DNA of 64,000 bases from a virus, in IMG/VR virus record IMGVR_UViG_3300008625_001464, positions 1-64,000 of that record. The stretch is one strand, 5' to 3'. Of the stretch, positions 1 through 7,692 are shown one piece after another (position 1 is the stretch's first letter; each line of letters starts with the position of its first letter). The position numbers were made by a program, and so were the translations under genes. Under the pieces are notes generated by a model that was given only the letters and a program-made list of their open reading frames with translations, was not told where the DNA came from and ran no database searches.

Positions 1-315
1 ATCGTGCGCGCAATGGACATGATTTTCAACGGCCCTGACGGAATTGATCAGGAGGGATTAAAGATGCTAATGGCAGCTCATCACCATATCACACCAAATG
101 TATTTCTTCCATACGATTCGAACACTCTTGTATGGAATGTGGGAAATGATTGGAATGACAATCCAATCTGGAAGATGCTGCCCTCTCAAGTGAGAGTAAG
201 CGGGGTTGGCCTTAAACGATGGGGAGTGACTGACGAAGAGATAGCACAAGCAAAGGCGAGTAACAACGGCGATGTGCTAGCCCTGCTCCGCGCGGCTAAA
301 AACAGAAATCCCTAA
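1..315 (+). CDS. Hypothetical protein, 5' end outside the window
   Basis: The reading frame is open to the left edge, so the true start may lie upstream; the first possible in-window start is GTG at 4. The visible part is about 103 residues, with many Trp/Asn/His residues in the middle (around NVGNDWNDNPIW) and a helical Ala/Lys-rich C-terminus. I do not recognise the family. The stop is followed after 12 bp by the next gene, which has its own AAGGAAGAG ribosome-binding site. Probably a small phage protein co-transcribed with the two genes downstream. Confidence 0.6.
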   Translation: MVRAMDMIFNGPDGIDQEGLKMLMAAHHHITPNVFLPYDSNTLVWNVGNDWNDNPIWKMLPSQVRVSGVGLKRWGVTDEEIAQAKASNNGDVLALLRAAKNRNP

Positions 316-327
316 AGGAAGAGAGCA

Positions 328-543
328 ATGCAGAAGAAGCCAGTAAAGAGGAAGAAGAGAGTCAAAGAAAGAGACATGCAGTGGGAAGTAAGAGAGGTAG
401 GAGAGAGAGGCTACGGTGTCTTCCTCATGGACGAGTACTGCGCTACAGACGAGCCTGTGTGCTATGGTGTCAGTTACTCCAAAGACACTGCCGACAATCG
501 ATGTGACCGTCTCAACAACCCGCTGCACAGAGAAGATATATGA
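328..543 (+). CDS. Small hypothetical protein, basic N-terminus
   Basis: 71 residues. The first 16 residues are very basic (KKPVKRKKRVKERD), followed by a compact mixed domain with two Cys (YCATDEPVCYG) that could resemble a small beta-rich fold. A good ribosome-binding site (AAGGAAGAG) lies 6-7 bp before the ATG. The stop overlaps the start of the methyltransferase-like gene (ATGA at 540-543), which indicates translational coupling. Function unknown. Confidence 0.65.
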   Translation: MQKKPVKRKKRVKERDMQWEVREVGERGYGVFLMDEYCATDEPVCYGVSYSKDTADNRCDRLNNPLHREDI

Positions 544-1307
544 GTCATTATTTAAAATACGCAAAGAATCGATTCTCCCAGAACGGTGAAGACGGTATCC
601 TAGACCAGCTGTTCAAGGACTTGCATATCGAGGCAGGTATCGTTGTTGAGTTCGGCGCCTGGGATGGTGTGTATCTTAGTAACACTTACCTGTTATGGAG
701 GTACAAGGACTTCGACGCGGTACTGATAGAAAGCGATCTGTGTAAAGCGACAGAACTAGTCTCCGTGACAAGAGGTTTCGATAACGTGGAGGCTGTATAC
801 GCTGCGGTGTCTCCTGTTAAAGACCACAAGAATTCGCTCGACAATATGTTGGATCGTTCTGCCTTTGATGTTACGGAAGACTCGCTTGCGTTGGTCTCTA
901 GTGATATCGACGGATCCGATTATGGCATATTCGAGTCTATGGAACGGCATCTTCCAAAAGTTGCTCTTATCGAGACATCCACCGGACCAGATCCACATTC
1001 TGGTAATTTGAGACAACTGACCGATCTAGCGGAAGCAAAAGGATATACGCTAGTATGTCATACTGGTAATGCGGTCTACGTAAGGAACGATCTTATGCAT
1101 CATCTAGACCATATAGACTTCGTATACGAAGATATGTGTTGTACTGAAGACGATGTAACTGCGCTACAAAATATCGGCTCTGAGGGTAAGAGTCGAATAC
1201 CCACAATATACCGTCCTACCCGTGCGACGACGACTACGTACTTGAATTCTGTTACTAAAGAGATAGCGGCATGCAAGGCCCTCTCTGAGTCGGTGACAGG
1301 TGGCTAA
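540..1307 (+). CDS. FkbM-like SAM-dependent methyltransferase
   Basis: 255 residues. The N-terminal stretch FSQNGEDGILDQLF followed by VVEFGAWDGVYLSNT is the pattern of FkbM-type class I methyltransferases: a Gln/Asn-Gly-Glu-Asp entry motif, then the glycine-containing SAM-binding motif I (EFGAWDG, residues 37-43). Later, SSDIDGSDYGIFESM and the following beta strand fit the usual 'D-I-E-G' acidic motif. FkbM enzymes methylate sugars or small-molecule hydroxyls. The gene lies far from the glycan locus at the right of the window but could serve the same glycans. Start chosen at the ATGA overlap with the upstream gene, with AGAGAAG before it. Substrate is unknown; family assignment fairly secure. 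Confidence 0.75.
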   Translation: MSHYLKYAKNRFSQNGEDGILDQLFKDLHIEAGIVVEFGAWDGVYLSNTYLLWRYKDFDAVLIESDLCKATELVSVTRGFDNVEAVYAAVSPVKDHKNSLDNMLDRSAFDVTEDSLALVSSDIDGSDYGIFESMERHLPKVALIETSTGPDPHSGNLRQLTDLAEAKGYTLVCHTGNAVYVRNDLMHHLDHIDFVYEDMCCTEDDVTALQNIGSEGKSRIPTIYRPTRATTTTYLNSVTKEIAACKALSESVTGG

Positions 1308-1763
1308 ACGACCATATGTCTTGGGTCGACAGGGGTAGTTTTTGCACTAGTGCCCTCGGTCGCTCTCCACGTGGAGTATAAAAAAAAGGGAGAATTGAAA
1401 TCTCTCCTTAGCCCCCGTACGGGTGAGACATTTTTTTGTCTCACTTTTGTATCACATTCTGTAACATTTTTATGTATCATTTGTTACGGTGTTACATTTT
1501 TTTGTAACACTATTCCGTAACATTTATGTCTCACTTCGGTGGATCTCTCACGCTCAACTCCTCTCAAGTATATTATTGTAACATTACACGTCTCACTGTT
1601 CACGACTGTTTTCCACGAGAGCGTACGCTGAGTCTACCCGGCGCGGGGGCGGAAGTGAAAAAAAAGTTTTAACATTATCATGAACAACATCGGCTAACCT
1701 CTTATTATTGGACCACGTTGGGGATGGCTCCTCAACATTAACCATGAAGGATGGAAAAAATAA
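1308..1763. other. 456-bp intergenic region with repeats and hairpins
   Basis: No convincing gene. It holds a CTCCACGTGGAG palindrome (about 1364-1375) and two matched hairpins of identical design: GTGAGACA/TGTCTCAC (1423-1444) and GTGTTACA/TGTAACAC (1489-1510), each an 8-bp perfect stem with a T6 loop, the first followed by TTTT. It also holds several 18-bp GTAACAT...TCAC repeats. The region could contain a terminator for the upstream operon plus a regulator-binding or replication element. No copy of the shared 17-bp-spacer promoter seen elsewhere in the window was found here. Confidence 0.6.
1423..1596. repeat. Cluster of five GTAACAT-type 18-bp repeats
   Basis: Degenerate copies at 1423-1444, 1461-1480, 1489-1510, 1517-1534 and 1578-1596. 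The cleanest is GTAACATTTATGTCTCAC at 1517-1534. Two more copies lie at 7717-7772. The unit is partly self-complementary (GTAACA...TGTTAC / GTCTCAC), so each copy can form a small hairpin. They lie only in intergenic DNA. Likely protein-binding or RNA-structural sites; role unknown. Confidence 0.6.
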
Positions 1764-1988
1764 ATGCCGTATAGCAAGAATCAGTCCACCAAGCGCTTTA
1801 GTTTTGGTATCACACGTAACTCCACCAGCAAGAAGGCTGGCGCGAATGTCGTAACAATCGCAACCAACGCGGACGACAGTATGTACTACTCGACCCCCAC
1901 CACGCAGCTCTCAATGACTGTCAAGGAAGCCCGAGTACTTCAGAGTTTCCTCAACGAGACTCTCGAGAGTGATATCAGCGTAGGGTAA
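1764..1988 (+). CDS. Small hypothetical protein in a monocistronic unit
   Basis: 74 residues, Ser/Thr/Asn-rich, basic near the N-terminus (KNQSTKRFSFGITRNSTSKKAG). AAGGATGG precedes the ATG by about 10 bp. The gene is isolated: a 456-bp intergenic region lies upstream and a strong intrinsic terminator begins 22 bp after the stop, so it appears to be its own transcription unit. Such isolated, terminator-flanked small genes in phages are often highly expressed. Family not recognised. Confidence 0.65.
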   Translation: MPYSKNQSTKRFSFGITRNSTSKKAGANVVTIATNADDSMYYSTPTTQLSMTVKEARVLQSFLNETLESDISVG

Positions 1989-2010
1989 TTTTTTACCGAC
2001 GTGATTTAAA

Positions 2011-2038
2011 GCCGGGGATTTTTCCCCGGCTTTTTTTT
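2011..2038 (+). terminator. Strong intrinsic terminator
   Basis: Perfect 8-bp GC-rich stem GCCGGGGA (2011-2018) / TCCCCGGC (2023-2030) with a TTTT loop, followed by eight T. It ends the unit containing the 74-residue gene. Confidence 0.93.
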
Positions 2039-2039
2039 G

Positions 2040-2390
2040 AACAAAAGGCCGAGCGCTCTTACTATTGAATTGGATCAGGGAGAGGTAAGAAGATGCCGTA
2101 GAAACTCGGGGAATGTGGAAGCGGAAAAAGTCAGCGCGTTGGGGGGACGCAAGGGTGATGTCATCGCCGTGTTTGGGAATGGTGGAACGTCGGCGAAAGC
2201 GGTGACGCAAACGAACCGTCAGACCGCAACATCGCCCGGGTGGTCGGGTCCGAGTTCCGACCACCCACTCCCCCTTCCCTGGTCCGATTTACGGAGGAAA
2301 ATATTTTGCACAGCGCGTGCAAAACTAGTGGTAATGTGGTACAATATAATTGAATGGAGGGATTGGTTCCCCCACTAACTTAGGAAGTAT
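2040..2390 (+). other. 350-bp non-coding region with a 10-bp hairpin
   Basis: It lies between a strong terminator and the next gene. An open frame runs through it, but it starts inside the terminator and lacks a ribosome-binding site, so I do not call a gene. The main structure is GGGTGGTCGG (2238-2247) pairing with CCGACCACCC (2257-2266) around a 9-nt loop, with no T-run after it. The right end holds the promoter of the 2391 gene and a short leader hairpin (about 2356-2373). A small RNA is possible but unproven. Confidence 0.5.
2317..2345 (+). promoter_or_regulatory. Promoter, shared phage motif (copy 1)
   Basis: -35 GTGCAA (2317-2322), 17-bp spacer, -10 TACAAT (2340-2345), followed by ATAATTGAATGG. 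It matches three other copies in this window at every conserved position. The first codon downstream is 46 bp from the -10, leaving a leader with a GGGA/TCCC hairpin. Confidence 0.88.
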
Positions 2391-3206
2391 ATGAGACTCC
2401 GTGACTACAAAGCCCTCCTCGTATCAGACCGCAAAGCGGCGATGCTATTCGATCTAACTGAGCGCCACCCACGCGGACCTGAAGCTAAGCTCCGCGCACG
2501 TGACTACGAGCCACACGAGGGTTATTACAATAACGTCGGTGCTGTGCTGGTGCTGAAAGAGTCTTCAATCCCGGCGACAGCTGAAGGATCACCCGCTACC
2601 GGGGGATGGGACCCTCGCGAGATTTACGAAATCGAATCCGGCGAGTGGGAGCTTAAGCGACTCCTCGAGCGTATCGAAGTACCTGAGGATGTCGGTCGTG
2701 GGTCAACTTGGGGAGTCCAAGATGGCAATCGGAAGCTGTTCCCCGGGGGAGGATCGGCACTGACTCGTAGGTCCCGCCGCGCTAGCGGACGTATCTACCA
2801 AGCGAAGCGGTGGGTCAAGGAAAATATCAAGACTGCTATCTACAGCGTCTCCCTCGGCTACGGCACTGAGGTCCACGTCCACGGTGACAGTGACGAACAA
2901 GCGTTCATGCAGTACGAAATGTTCCTCAAGGGTGGAGTGGCCGGAATCCCGGACGCTCGTAAAGGGTACGACAATCAAGCTCGCTACGTTAAGCCGGCCG
3001 ATAGTCCGACCGCGCTGATGACTCTCAACTCGAAGTTCGTCAATGACATGGACAGTCAGGTTGCTGCTAGCCTGGCTAACATTGAAAAGCTGAAGAAGGA
3101 AGTGGAAGCGATGAAGGCCGCTAGGGAGTTGGTGTACAGCTACTCGGTCAACATGGCAGCTACCTACGGTATCGATGATGATGAAGATGACGAGGCGGCA
3201 GCATAA
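2391..3206 (+). CDS. Hypothetical protein with acidic tail
   Basis: 271 residues, the first gene after promoter copy 1; AGGAAG precedes the ATG. Visible parts are a charged N-terminal region, a basic patch near residues 125-145 (TRRSRRASGR), a probable short coiled coil around 222-245 (IEKLKKEVEAMKAAREL) and a strongly acidic C-terminus (DDDEDDEAAA). Acidic tails of this kind are common in phage nucleic-acid-binding and DNA-mimic proteins, but that is only analogy. Codon third positions favour C/G. It overlaps the next gene by one base (TAATG). Confidence 0.7.
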   Translation: MRLRDYKALLVSDRKAAMLFDLTERHPRGPEAKLRARDYEPHEGYYNNVGAVLVLKESSIPATAEGSPATGGWDPREIYEIESGEWELKRLLERIEVPEDVGRGSTWGVQDGNRKLFPGGGSALTRRSRRASGRIYQAKRWVKENIKTAIYSVSLGYGTEVHVHGDSDEQAFMQYEMFLKGGVAGIPDARKGYDNQARYVKPADSPTALMTLNSKFVNDMDSQVAASLANIEKLKKEVEAMKAARELVYSYSVNMAATYGIDDDEDDEAAA

Positions 3207-3469
3207 TGGAAGAAGAACGTACACTCGGTCCACCTCAGATCCACGTCGGACTGTTCGCTCAAGCACATGAATTCGTGGATGAGTTGTGCGCCGGTATTGT
3301 CTATGGCGCGGCAGTCCAAGAGCTGGCCACACAGCAAGTCAGGATAACCACTGCGCTGGCTGAGACGAAATCTTTGGACGATCCAGGCGTGCAAGAATTG
3401 GCGGAGATTGACATGGAGATGGAATTGAAGTGGCAACTTGCGTCTGAATTGTTTGGTATCGAGGCTTAA
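3206..3469 (+). CDS. Hypothetical helical protein
   Basis: 87 residues, predicted mostly helical (AHEFVDELCAGIVYGAAVQELATQ), acidic. Its ATG shares one base with the stop of the preceding 271-residue gene, so it is translationally coupled and probably acts with it. No recognisable domain. Confidence 0.65.
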   Translation: MEEERTLGPPQIHVGLFAQAHEFVDELCAGIVYGAAVQELATQQVRITTALAETKSLDDPGVQELAEIDMEMELKWQLASELFGIEA

Positions 3470-3507
3470 CTAACACCATATTTAATAAGGAATGGAGGTA
3501 ATGTCGA

Positions 3508-3795
3508 ATGGCAGATAATCTCGCAGTCTTTCACACTCTCTCGAAAACGTTGGATAATACTGAACTACGTGCAGCAATCAATATTCTGATTCGTGAGCGT
3601 AAATCCCGTGATGAGAGAAAGTCCAATGATAATAGGTACTTGCTTAAGGTCGGTGACCGCGTTGAGTGGAACGGTCGAGCTGGGAATGCTACCGGTACTG
3701 TAACGAAGGTCAAGCGTAAGAAGGCTCTCGTCACGGAAGATATAATGAAGAGTCGGTGGGATATCCCGCTTAGCATGCTTACAAAGGTTTCATAG
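3508..3795 (+). CDS. KOW/SH3-like small protein
   Basis: 95 residues. The C-terminal half contains LLKVGDRVEWNGRAGNATGTV, a typical KOW/SH3-barrel pattern (KxGDxVxW...GxxG.V). The N-terminal half is a helical segment (ALRAAINILIRERKSR-like). Such domains bind RNA, ribosome or polymerase partners. It is the first and longest of the 'VGD' proteins found repeatedly between 11.8 and 15.6 kb. GGAGGTAATG precedes the ATG at the proper distance. Confidence 0.7.
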   Translation: MADNLAVFHTLSKTLDNTELRAAINILIRERKSRDERKSNDNRYLLKVGDRVEWNGRAGNATGTVTKVKRKKALVTEDIMKSRWDIPLSMLTKVS

Positions 3796-3803
3796 GAGTC
3801 ATC

Positions 3804-3977
3804 ATGGTTTGGACAGTCATATACAGCGAGGCGACCGTCAGCTATTCGATCACAATCACGACATGTGGCAACGATTACAACGAAGCGTTGCTAGAAGCAG
3901 AACGCCGCAAGCCACTTCACAGTAGTGTCTTCGCCATCCTAAAGGGAAGTCACACAGATACAGTCCGGTTCTACTAA
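3804..3977 (+). CDS. 57-residue hypothetical protein
   Basis: Short gene beginning MVWTVIYSEATVSYSITITT and ending HTDTVRFY. TAGGAG lies 5 bp before the ATG, and the stop is followed by the AAGGAGG ribosome-binding site of the next gene. Beta-rich N-terminus, then a helix (NEALLEAERRKPL). Tight spacing with neighbours on both sides supports a real gene. Function unknown. Confidence 0.6.
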   Translation: MVWTVIYSEATVSYSITITTCGNDYNEALLEAERRKPLHSSVFAILKGSHTDTVRFY

Positions 3978-3987
3978 GGAGGATACC

Positions 3988-4203
3988 GTGTCAGTAGCAG
4001 CAGAGAAGACTAGTCAAGAAAGTAGATCGTATAGGAATTACGATTACATCAGCACGTCGTATTGCGACATGTGCAGGGTTCGAACCAGTGTCGTCAACAT
4101 CGTGGCAACTGGTAGGAAAGTATGTGGCCGCTGCGATGAGGAACACTATCTCATCGTCGGTGAGCTGGAGAAGAACAGGTGGATGAGGACGGGGAGGCGG
4201 TGA
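3988..4203 (+). CDS. Small zinc-ribbon protein
   Basis: 71 residues with a GTG start preceded by a near-perfect AAGGAGG. Two CxxC pairs (CDMC at residues 27-30 and CGRC at 46-49) separated by a beta-hairpin-sized loop form a probable zinc ribbon. The C-terminus is basic (RWMRTGRR), consistent with nucleic-acid binding. It is the last gene before promoter copy 2. Confidence 0.68.
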   Translation: MSVAAEKTSQESRSYRNYDYISTSYCDMCRVRTSVVNIVATGRKVCGRCDEEHYLIVGELEKNRWMRTGRR

Positions 4204-4230
4204 AATAAAGTGAATTTTATTTGCAGCTTC

Positions 4231-4259
4231 GTGCAATTCTTCCCATAATATGGTACAAT
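4231..4259 (+). promoter_or_regulatory. Promoter, shared phage motif (copy 2) with leader hairpin
   Basis: GTGCAA (4231-4236), 17-bp spacer, TACAAT (4254-4259), then ATAAATGAAGGT. Just downstream, GGGGAAAGGA (4272-4281) pairs with TCCTTCTCCCC (4287-4297), a hairpin very close to the expected RNA 5' end that could stabilise the transcript. It drives the MoxR-like gene at 4326. Confidence 0.9.
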
Positions 4260-4325
4260 ATAAATGAAGGTGGGGAAAGGAAGAGGTCCTTCTCCCCCCA
4301 AATAGTCACCCACTAAGGACAAATC

Positions 4326-5414
4326 ATGGACGTCAAAACTCTCAAAACATGTATCGCAGCCCTTCCACCCAATATCGCTGCGCTAATGCGCGGTCCCACC
4401 GGTGTCGGTAAGTCACACGTAGCCAAGGATGTCGCAGATGTCCTCGGGCTCCCATTCCTCGATGTCCGCGGAAGCACCATGGACGAGGCTAAGGTCGGCG
4501 GAATCCCGGATTTCGAGACCTCAAAGGAACGTGGGGTGTCCACCTTCTGTCCTCCCTCTTGGTTCAAGCGCGCTTGCGATGAGCCAGTTCTCCTGATGCT
4601 CGATGAGCTCAACCGCTCGATGCCGCAGGTACAGCAGGCCTTCTTTCAGATTGTCCTGGACCGAGAGCTCGGTAACGACGCTGACGGTGTACCTCTGAGG
4701 CTCCACCCCGGAACGCGTATCATCGCGGCAGTTAACTGCGGTAACGAATACGATGTCAACGACATGGATCCCGCCCTCTTGCGGCGCTTCTGGGTCTGTG
4801 ACCTCGAGCCTACCGTAGCCGACTGGATTGAGTGGGCAACCGAAGCCGGTCTCGATAAGGTCCTGGTGGAGTTCATCCAGCAGAACCCCGAGCACTGGAG
4901 AGTCGACCCCGCCGATGTGGAATCTGGAACGGTCGTTCCTACTCCCGCCTCCTGGCACCGTCTCAGCGACACTCTGGTCTCGGCCGGATTGGAGCCTGCA
5001 AAGATGGCTGGATTCGAGGTTAGCTCGACTACCTACCCTCTGACCATGGGCTTCGTAGGTACGGAAGCTGCGATCTCCTTCGTTGACTTCCTCAAGAACT
5101 ACGAACGTAACATTACCGCAGAGGATGTCCTGGCCGGTAAGGTCACGGCAGAAGATGTCAAGGAGCTCCCCGCTTCTCAGAAGACTGCCCTCATCGACAA
5201 GATCAGCACTCACGCTGCTGAGAACAAGTGGAAGAAGGCAGAGGTCAAGAGGATCGCGGCGTTCGCAACCGAACTCGGTGGTGAGTTCCTGATTGCAACC
5301 TTCACGGCAGTGCAGAGAGCCAACAACATGGCGAACCTGCTCCCCCTCAACAAGTTGATTGGAATGGAAGTAGTCTCCCTGGTCAACGATGCACGGGCAG
5401 TGTCGAAGGACTAA
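4326..5414 (+). CDS. MoxR-type AAA+ ATPase
   Basis: 362 residues. Walker A GPTGVGKS (23-30), Walker B LLMLDELNR (89-97), sensor-1 Asn in AAVNCGN (134-140) and an arginine-finger-like DPALLRRF (148-155) give a complete AAA+ core of the MoxR/CoxD type. MoxR ATPases act as chaperones with a VWA-domain partner, and the next large gene (5744) is exactly such a partner. The gene has its own promoter and a terminator-like hairpin 18 bp after the stop. Codon usage is strongly C/G-ending, unlike the AT-rich right half of the window, which may mean high expression. Family assignment secure; target unknown. Confidence 0.9.
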   Translation: MDVKTLKTCIAALPPNIAALMRGPTGVGKSHVAKDVADVLGLPFLDVRGSTMDEAKVGGIPDFETSKERGVSTFCPPSWFKRACDEPVLLMLDELNRSMPQVQQAFFQIVLDRELGNDADGVPLRLHPGTRIIAAVNCGNEYDVNDMDPALLRRFWVCDLEPTVADWIEWATEAGLDKVLVEFIQQNPEHWRVDPADVESGTVVPTPASWHRLSDTLVSAGLEPAKMAGFEVSSTTYPLTMGFVGTEAAISFVDFLKNYERNITAEDVLAGKVTAEDVKELPASQKTALIDKISTHAAENKWKKAEVKRIAAFATELGGEFLIATFTAVQRANNMANLLPLNKLIGMEVVSLVNDARAVSKD

Positions 5415-5431
5415 AGGGGAATGACGTCCCC

Positions 5432-5470
5432 GGTGTCGGGGGGTGGGTGACCCCCCGGCGCCATCTTTTA
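5432..5470 (+). terminator. Hairpin terminator after the MoxR-like gene
   Basis: A 13-bp stem with two G-U pairs (5432-5444 with 5450-5462) and a GGGTG loop, followed by ATCTTTTA. The T-run is short, so termination may be partial, allowing read-through into the 5486 gene. Confidence 0.7.
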
Positions 5471-5485
5471 TCACCCAGGAAAGAT

Positions 5486-5680
5486 ATGACGAATCAACCC
5501 ACAGATACTGAAGTCATACAAGCTGTCCAACGATGGCTTATAGAAGCACGAGACTTCAGGAATGATGGGTATGTCCAGCACGGGTATAAAGAGAAATTGC
5601 TAGCGGTGCATGCCACCACAACAGCAGCTCTACAAACGCTGGGATTGATCACTAATATTTCCTCAGAAAAGAGTAATTAA
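5486..5680 (+). CDS. 64-residue hypothetical protein
   Basis: I place the start at ATG 5486 because AGGAAAG lies just before it; an upstream in-frame GTG falls in the terminator loop. The protein is a short helical protein (TEVIQAVQRWLIEARDF ... KEKLLAVHATTTAALQTLG). It lies between the AAA+ gene and the promoter of its VWA partner, so it may belong to that system. No family recognised. Confidence 0.62.
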   Translation: MTNQPTDTEVIQAVQRWLIEARDFRNDGYVQHGYKEKLLAVHATTTAALQTLGLITNISSEKSN

Positions 5681-5692
5681 ATCTAACACTTC

Positions 5693-5721
5693 GTGCAATT
5701 GTGCTCAACATGTGGTACAAT
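5693..5721 (+). promoter_or_regulatory. Promoter, shared phage motif (copy 3)
   Basis: GTGCAA (5693-5698), 17-bp spacer, TACAAT (5716-5721), then ATAATTGAAGGTAGGA. The conserved downstream GAAGG here doubles as the ribosome-binding site of the 5744 gene, giving a leader of only about 15-20 nt. Confidence 0.9.
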
Positions 5722-5743
5722 ATAATTGAAGGTAGGAATGGAT

Positions 5744-7162
5744 ATGGCCGCTAAATCAAATACCCCAGAAGCTGGACGCGACATCGGCACGGTAACCCAC
5801 GCTGATAAGGCAACTGCCGCCGCATTCACTCTTAAGCCACACATCGTAGCGATGATGCTCGAAGAGCCCTTCTACGGAAAGGTCCTTCGGAAGGTCTCGA
5901 AGATTCGCACCGAGCAGGTCTCAACCGCCGGTGTTCTCTGCCAAGATGGTGATCTTAAGCTCTGGTGGAACCCACGGTTCATGGCTGGTCTCCGGGCCAA
6001 GCACGTACGTGGAGTCATGAAGCACGAAATGCTCCACCTGGTCTTCGAGCACACCACAACTCGTAAGTTCACTCCTCACATCATCTGGAACTACGCTACC
6101 GACCTGGCTATCAACAGCCACCTGGCCGATGAGCTCCCCGAGTTCTGTCTCCTCCCAGGTCGCGGGTTCAAGGCCCTCACCGCGGAAGATAAGGAAAAAA
6201 TGGGAGAGGAAGCCGTCCGTCGGTATGAACTGGTCTCCGCTAAGATCGAATCCTTCCCGCTGCACATGGCAGGGGAATGGTACTTCGCACGGTTGATGGA
6301 AGACAAGGACGTCGCTGACTCCATCCAGGATCCTAACCCCGATAAGAACGATTGTGAAGGTGATGGTGGCGGCGAAGGTCAGCCTGGAGAGGGTCAGCCC
6401 GGTCAGGGTGGTGGTCCCGGAAACGGAACTCCTCAGATGCCCGGTACTCTCGATGACCACGGTGGGTGGGGAGAGATGACGGACGAAGAGCGTGAGTTCG
6501 TGAAGGCCAAGATCAAGCAGGCCGCCGGCGATGCTGCTCGGGAGTGTGATGCTAAGGGTGGCTGGGGTAACGTCCCCGCGGAACTTCGGAAGAAGATTCG
6601 GGAAGCCCTCATCAGTGAACTTCCCTGGCAGAAGGTGCTGGATCGGTTCCTCGGCTACAGCCGTCGGGCCAACCGGTCTACCAGCTGGTCGACCATCCAC
6701 TCCGCTTACGGTCCCATCACTCCTGGCGCGAAGCGAGGGTACACTTCTTCGGTAGCCACCTACATCGATCAGAGTGGGTCGGTTGGAGATGAGGAGCTTA
6801 CGCTGCTCTTCGGTGAGTTGTCCGGTCTGGCTAAGAAGACTGAGTTCACTTGCTTCCACTTTGACACTGAGATTGATGAGGCCTCCAAGACAGTCTGGAA
6901 GAAGGGTCGGACACAGCCGCCGCACCGGACTCGGGGTGGAGGTACTTGCTTCATCGCTCCTTCCAAGCACGCAAACGATCGGCGGAAGGAGTTCGACGGT
7001 TACGTCATCCTGACGGATGGTTACGCTAGCGACCCCGGTCCCAGCAAGTTGCCCCGGGCATGGATCATCACCCCTGACGGTGCAGTCCAAGACTGGATGA
7101 ACAAGTACAAGAAGGACACCATCATCCACATGAAGTGGCCGGCCAGCAGGGTCGCCGCTTAA
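5744..7162 (+). CDS. DUF2201-type HExxH metallopeptidase-like / VWA protein
   Basis: 472 residues from ATG 5744 (AAGGTAGGA at proper distance; an ATG at 5738 is too close to it). N-terminal domain carries a zinc-protease-like KHEMLHLVFEH (HExxH at 94-98). A Gly/Pro/Gln-rich linker (about 208-230) follows. The C-terminal domain is VWA-like, with DQSGSVG (342-348) as the MIDAS motif and VILTDGYASDPGP near the end. This is the architecture of DUF2201 proteins, the usual partners of MoxR ATPases. Whether the HExxH is catalytic is unknown. Like the ATPase at 4326 it has its own copy of the shared promoter, so the two are probably co-regulated and form one complex. Confidence 0.87.
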   Translation: MAAKSNTPEAGRDIGTVTHADKATAAAFTLKPHIVAMMLEEPFYGKVLRKVSKIRTEQVSTAGVLCQDGDLKLWWNPRFMAGLRAKHVRGVMKHEMLHLVFEHTTTRKFTPHIIWNYATDLAINSHLADELPEFCLLPGRGFKALTAEDKEKMGEEAVRRYELVSAKIESFPLHMAGEWYFARLMEDKDVADSIQDPNPDKNDCEGDGGGEGQPGEGQPGQGGGPGNGTPQMPGTLDDHGGWGEMTDEEREFVKAKIKQAAGDAARECDAKGGWGNVPAELRKKIREALISELPWQKVLDRFLGYSRRANRSTSWSTIHSAYGPITPGAKRGYTSSVATYIDQSGSVGDEELTLLFGELSGLAKKTEFTCFHFDTEIDEASKTVWKKGRTQPPHRTRGGGTCFIAPSKHANDRRKEFDGYVILTDGYASDPGPSKLPRAWIITPDGAVQDWMNKYKKDTIIHMKWPASRVAA

Positions 7163-7176
7163 AATCAGGAGACTAC

Positions 7177-7353
7177 ATGTCTACCACGGAAGTCGAGTTC
7201 ATTATGCTACAGCTGGCGGCTTTTAGCTTCGTCTGCTTTTCAATCGCCTTTGGAATCATTGGTGTGATGCTCAAGCGTAAGGCCAATGGAGAGATCCGGC
7301 CGCGGGTCAAGCGTCATCCTAACGGTCGTGTCATTCGAAACGCACGCGGCTAA
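7177..7353 (+). CDS. Single-pass membrane protein, 58 residues
   Basis: Start at ATG 7177, with TCAGGAGA upstream; an in-frame upstream ATG at 7135 lies inside the preceding gene. A hydrophobic segment of about 20 residues (FIMLQLAAFSFVCFSIAFGI) is followed by a basic tail (KRKANGEIRPRVKRHPNGR), so an N-out/C-in topology is likely. It is 14 bp after the VWA gene and may anchor or accompany it. No family recognised. Confidence 0.65.
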   Translation: MSTTEVEFIMLQLAAFSFVCFSIAFGIIGVMLKRKANGEIRPRVKRHPNGRVIRNARG

Positions 7354-7398
7354 AAACAAAAACATCTAAAGAGCTAATAACTCCAATAGGAGAAGTGA

Positions 7399-7692
7399 AT
7401 GCAACATCGTAAGAAGGTAGAGTGTGCAGACGGATTCACGGTCTCGGTACAGGGTCACGAGGGTGCGTACTGTTCTCCCAGGAACGATGTCGGTCCCTAC
7501 GAGTCTGTCGAGTGCGGGTTCCCAAGTCACTACGATATCCACCTGCAACCCTACGCCGAGGACCCGAGCCGACCGACCGAGACGGTCTACGGTTGGGTCC
7601 CGGCCGTCGTGGTCCAGCTCTGTATCGACTCCCACGGCGGCATGGTCGCCGGGGAGTTGCCACCCTTTGTCCAGGGATACAAATCCGTGTAA
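7399..7692 (+). CDS. Hypothetical protein
   Basis: 97 residues, TAGGAGAAG before the ATG. Beta-rich with several Cys and His (VECADGF, YCSPRNDVG, VECGFPSHYDIH). GC-biased third positions like the AAA+/VWA genes. Last gene before a 300-bp repeat-rich intergenic region. I considered overlapping frames in the same stretch and rejected them because only this frame has a ribosome-binding site. Confidence 0.62.
   Translation: MQHRKKVECADGFTVSVQGHEGAYCSPRNDVGPYESVECGFPSHYDIHLQPYAEDPSRPTETVYGWVPAVVVQLCIDSHGGMVAGELPPFVQGYKSV

Noticed and set aside
2037-2378. 113-codon open frame after the terminator
   Set aside because: It starts inside the terminator, has no ribosome-binding site, runs through the hairpin and promoter copy 1, and its composition is not protein-like.
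4521-7129. Long open frames on the minus strand opposite the MoxR and VWA genes (317 and 402 codons)
   Set aside because: Shadow frames caused by strong third-position bias of the real plus-strand genes; no ribosome-binding sites and no recognisable motifs.
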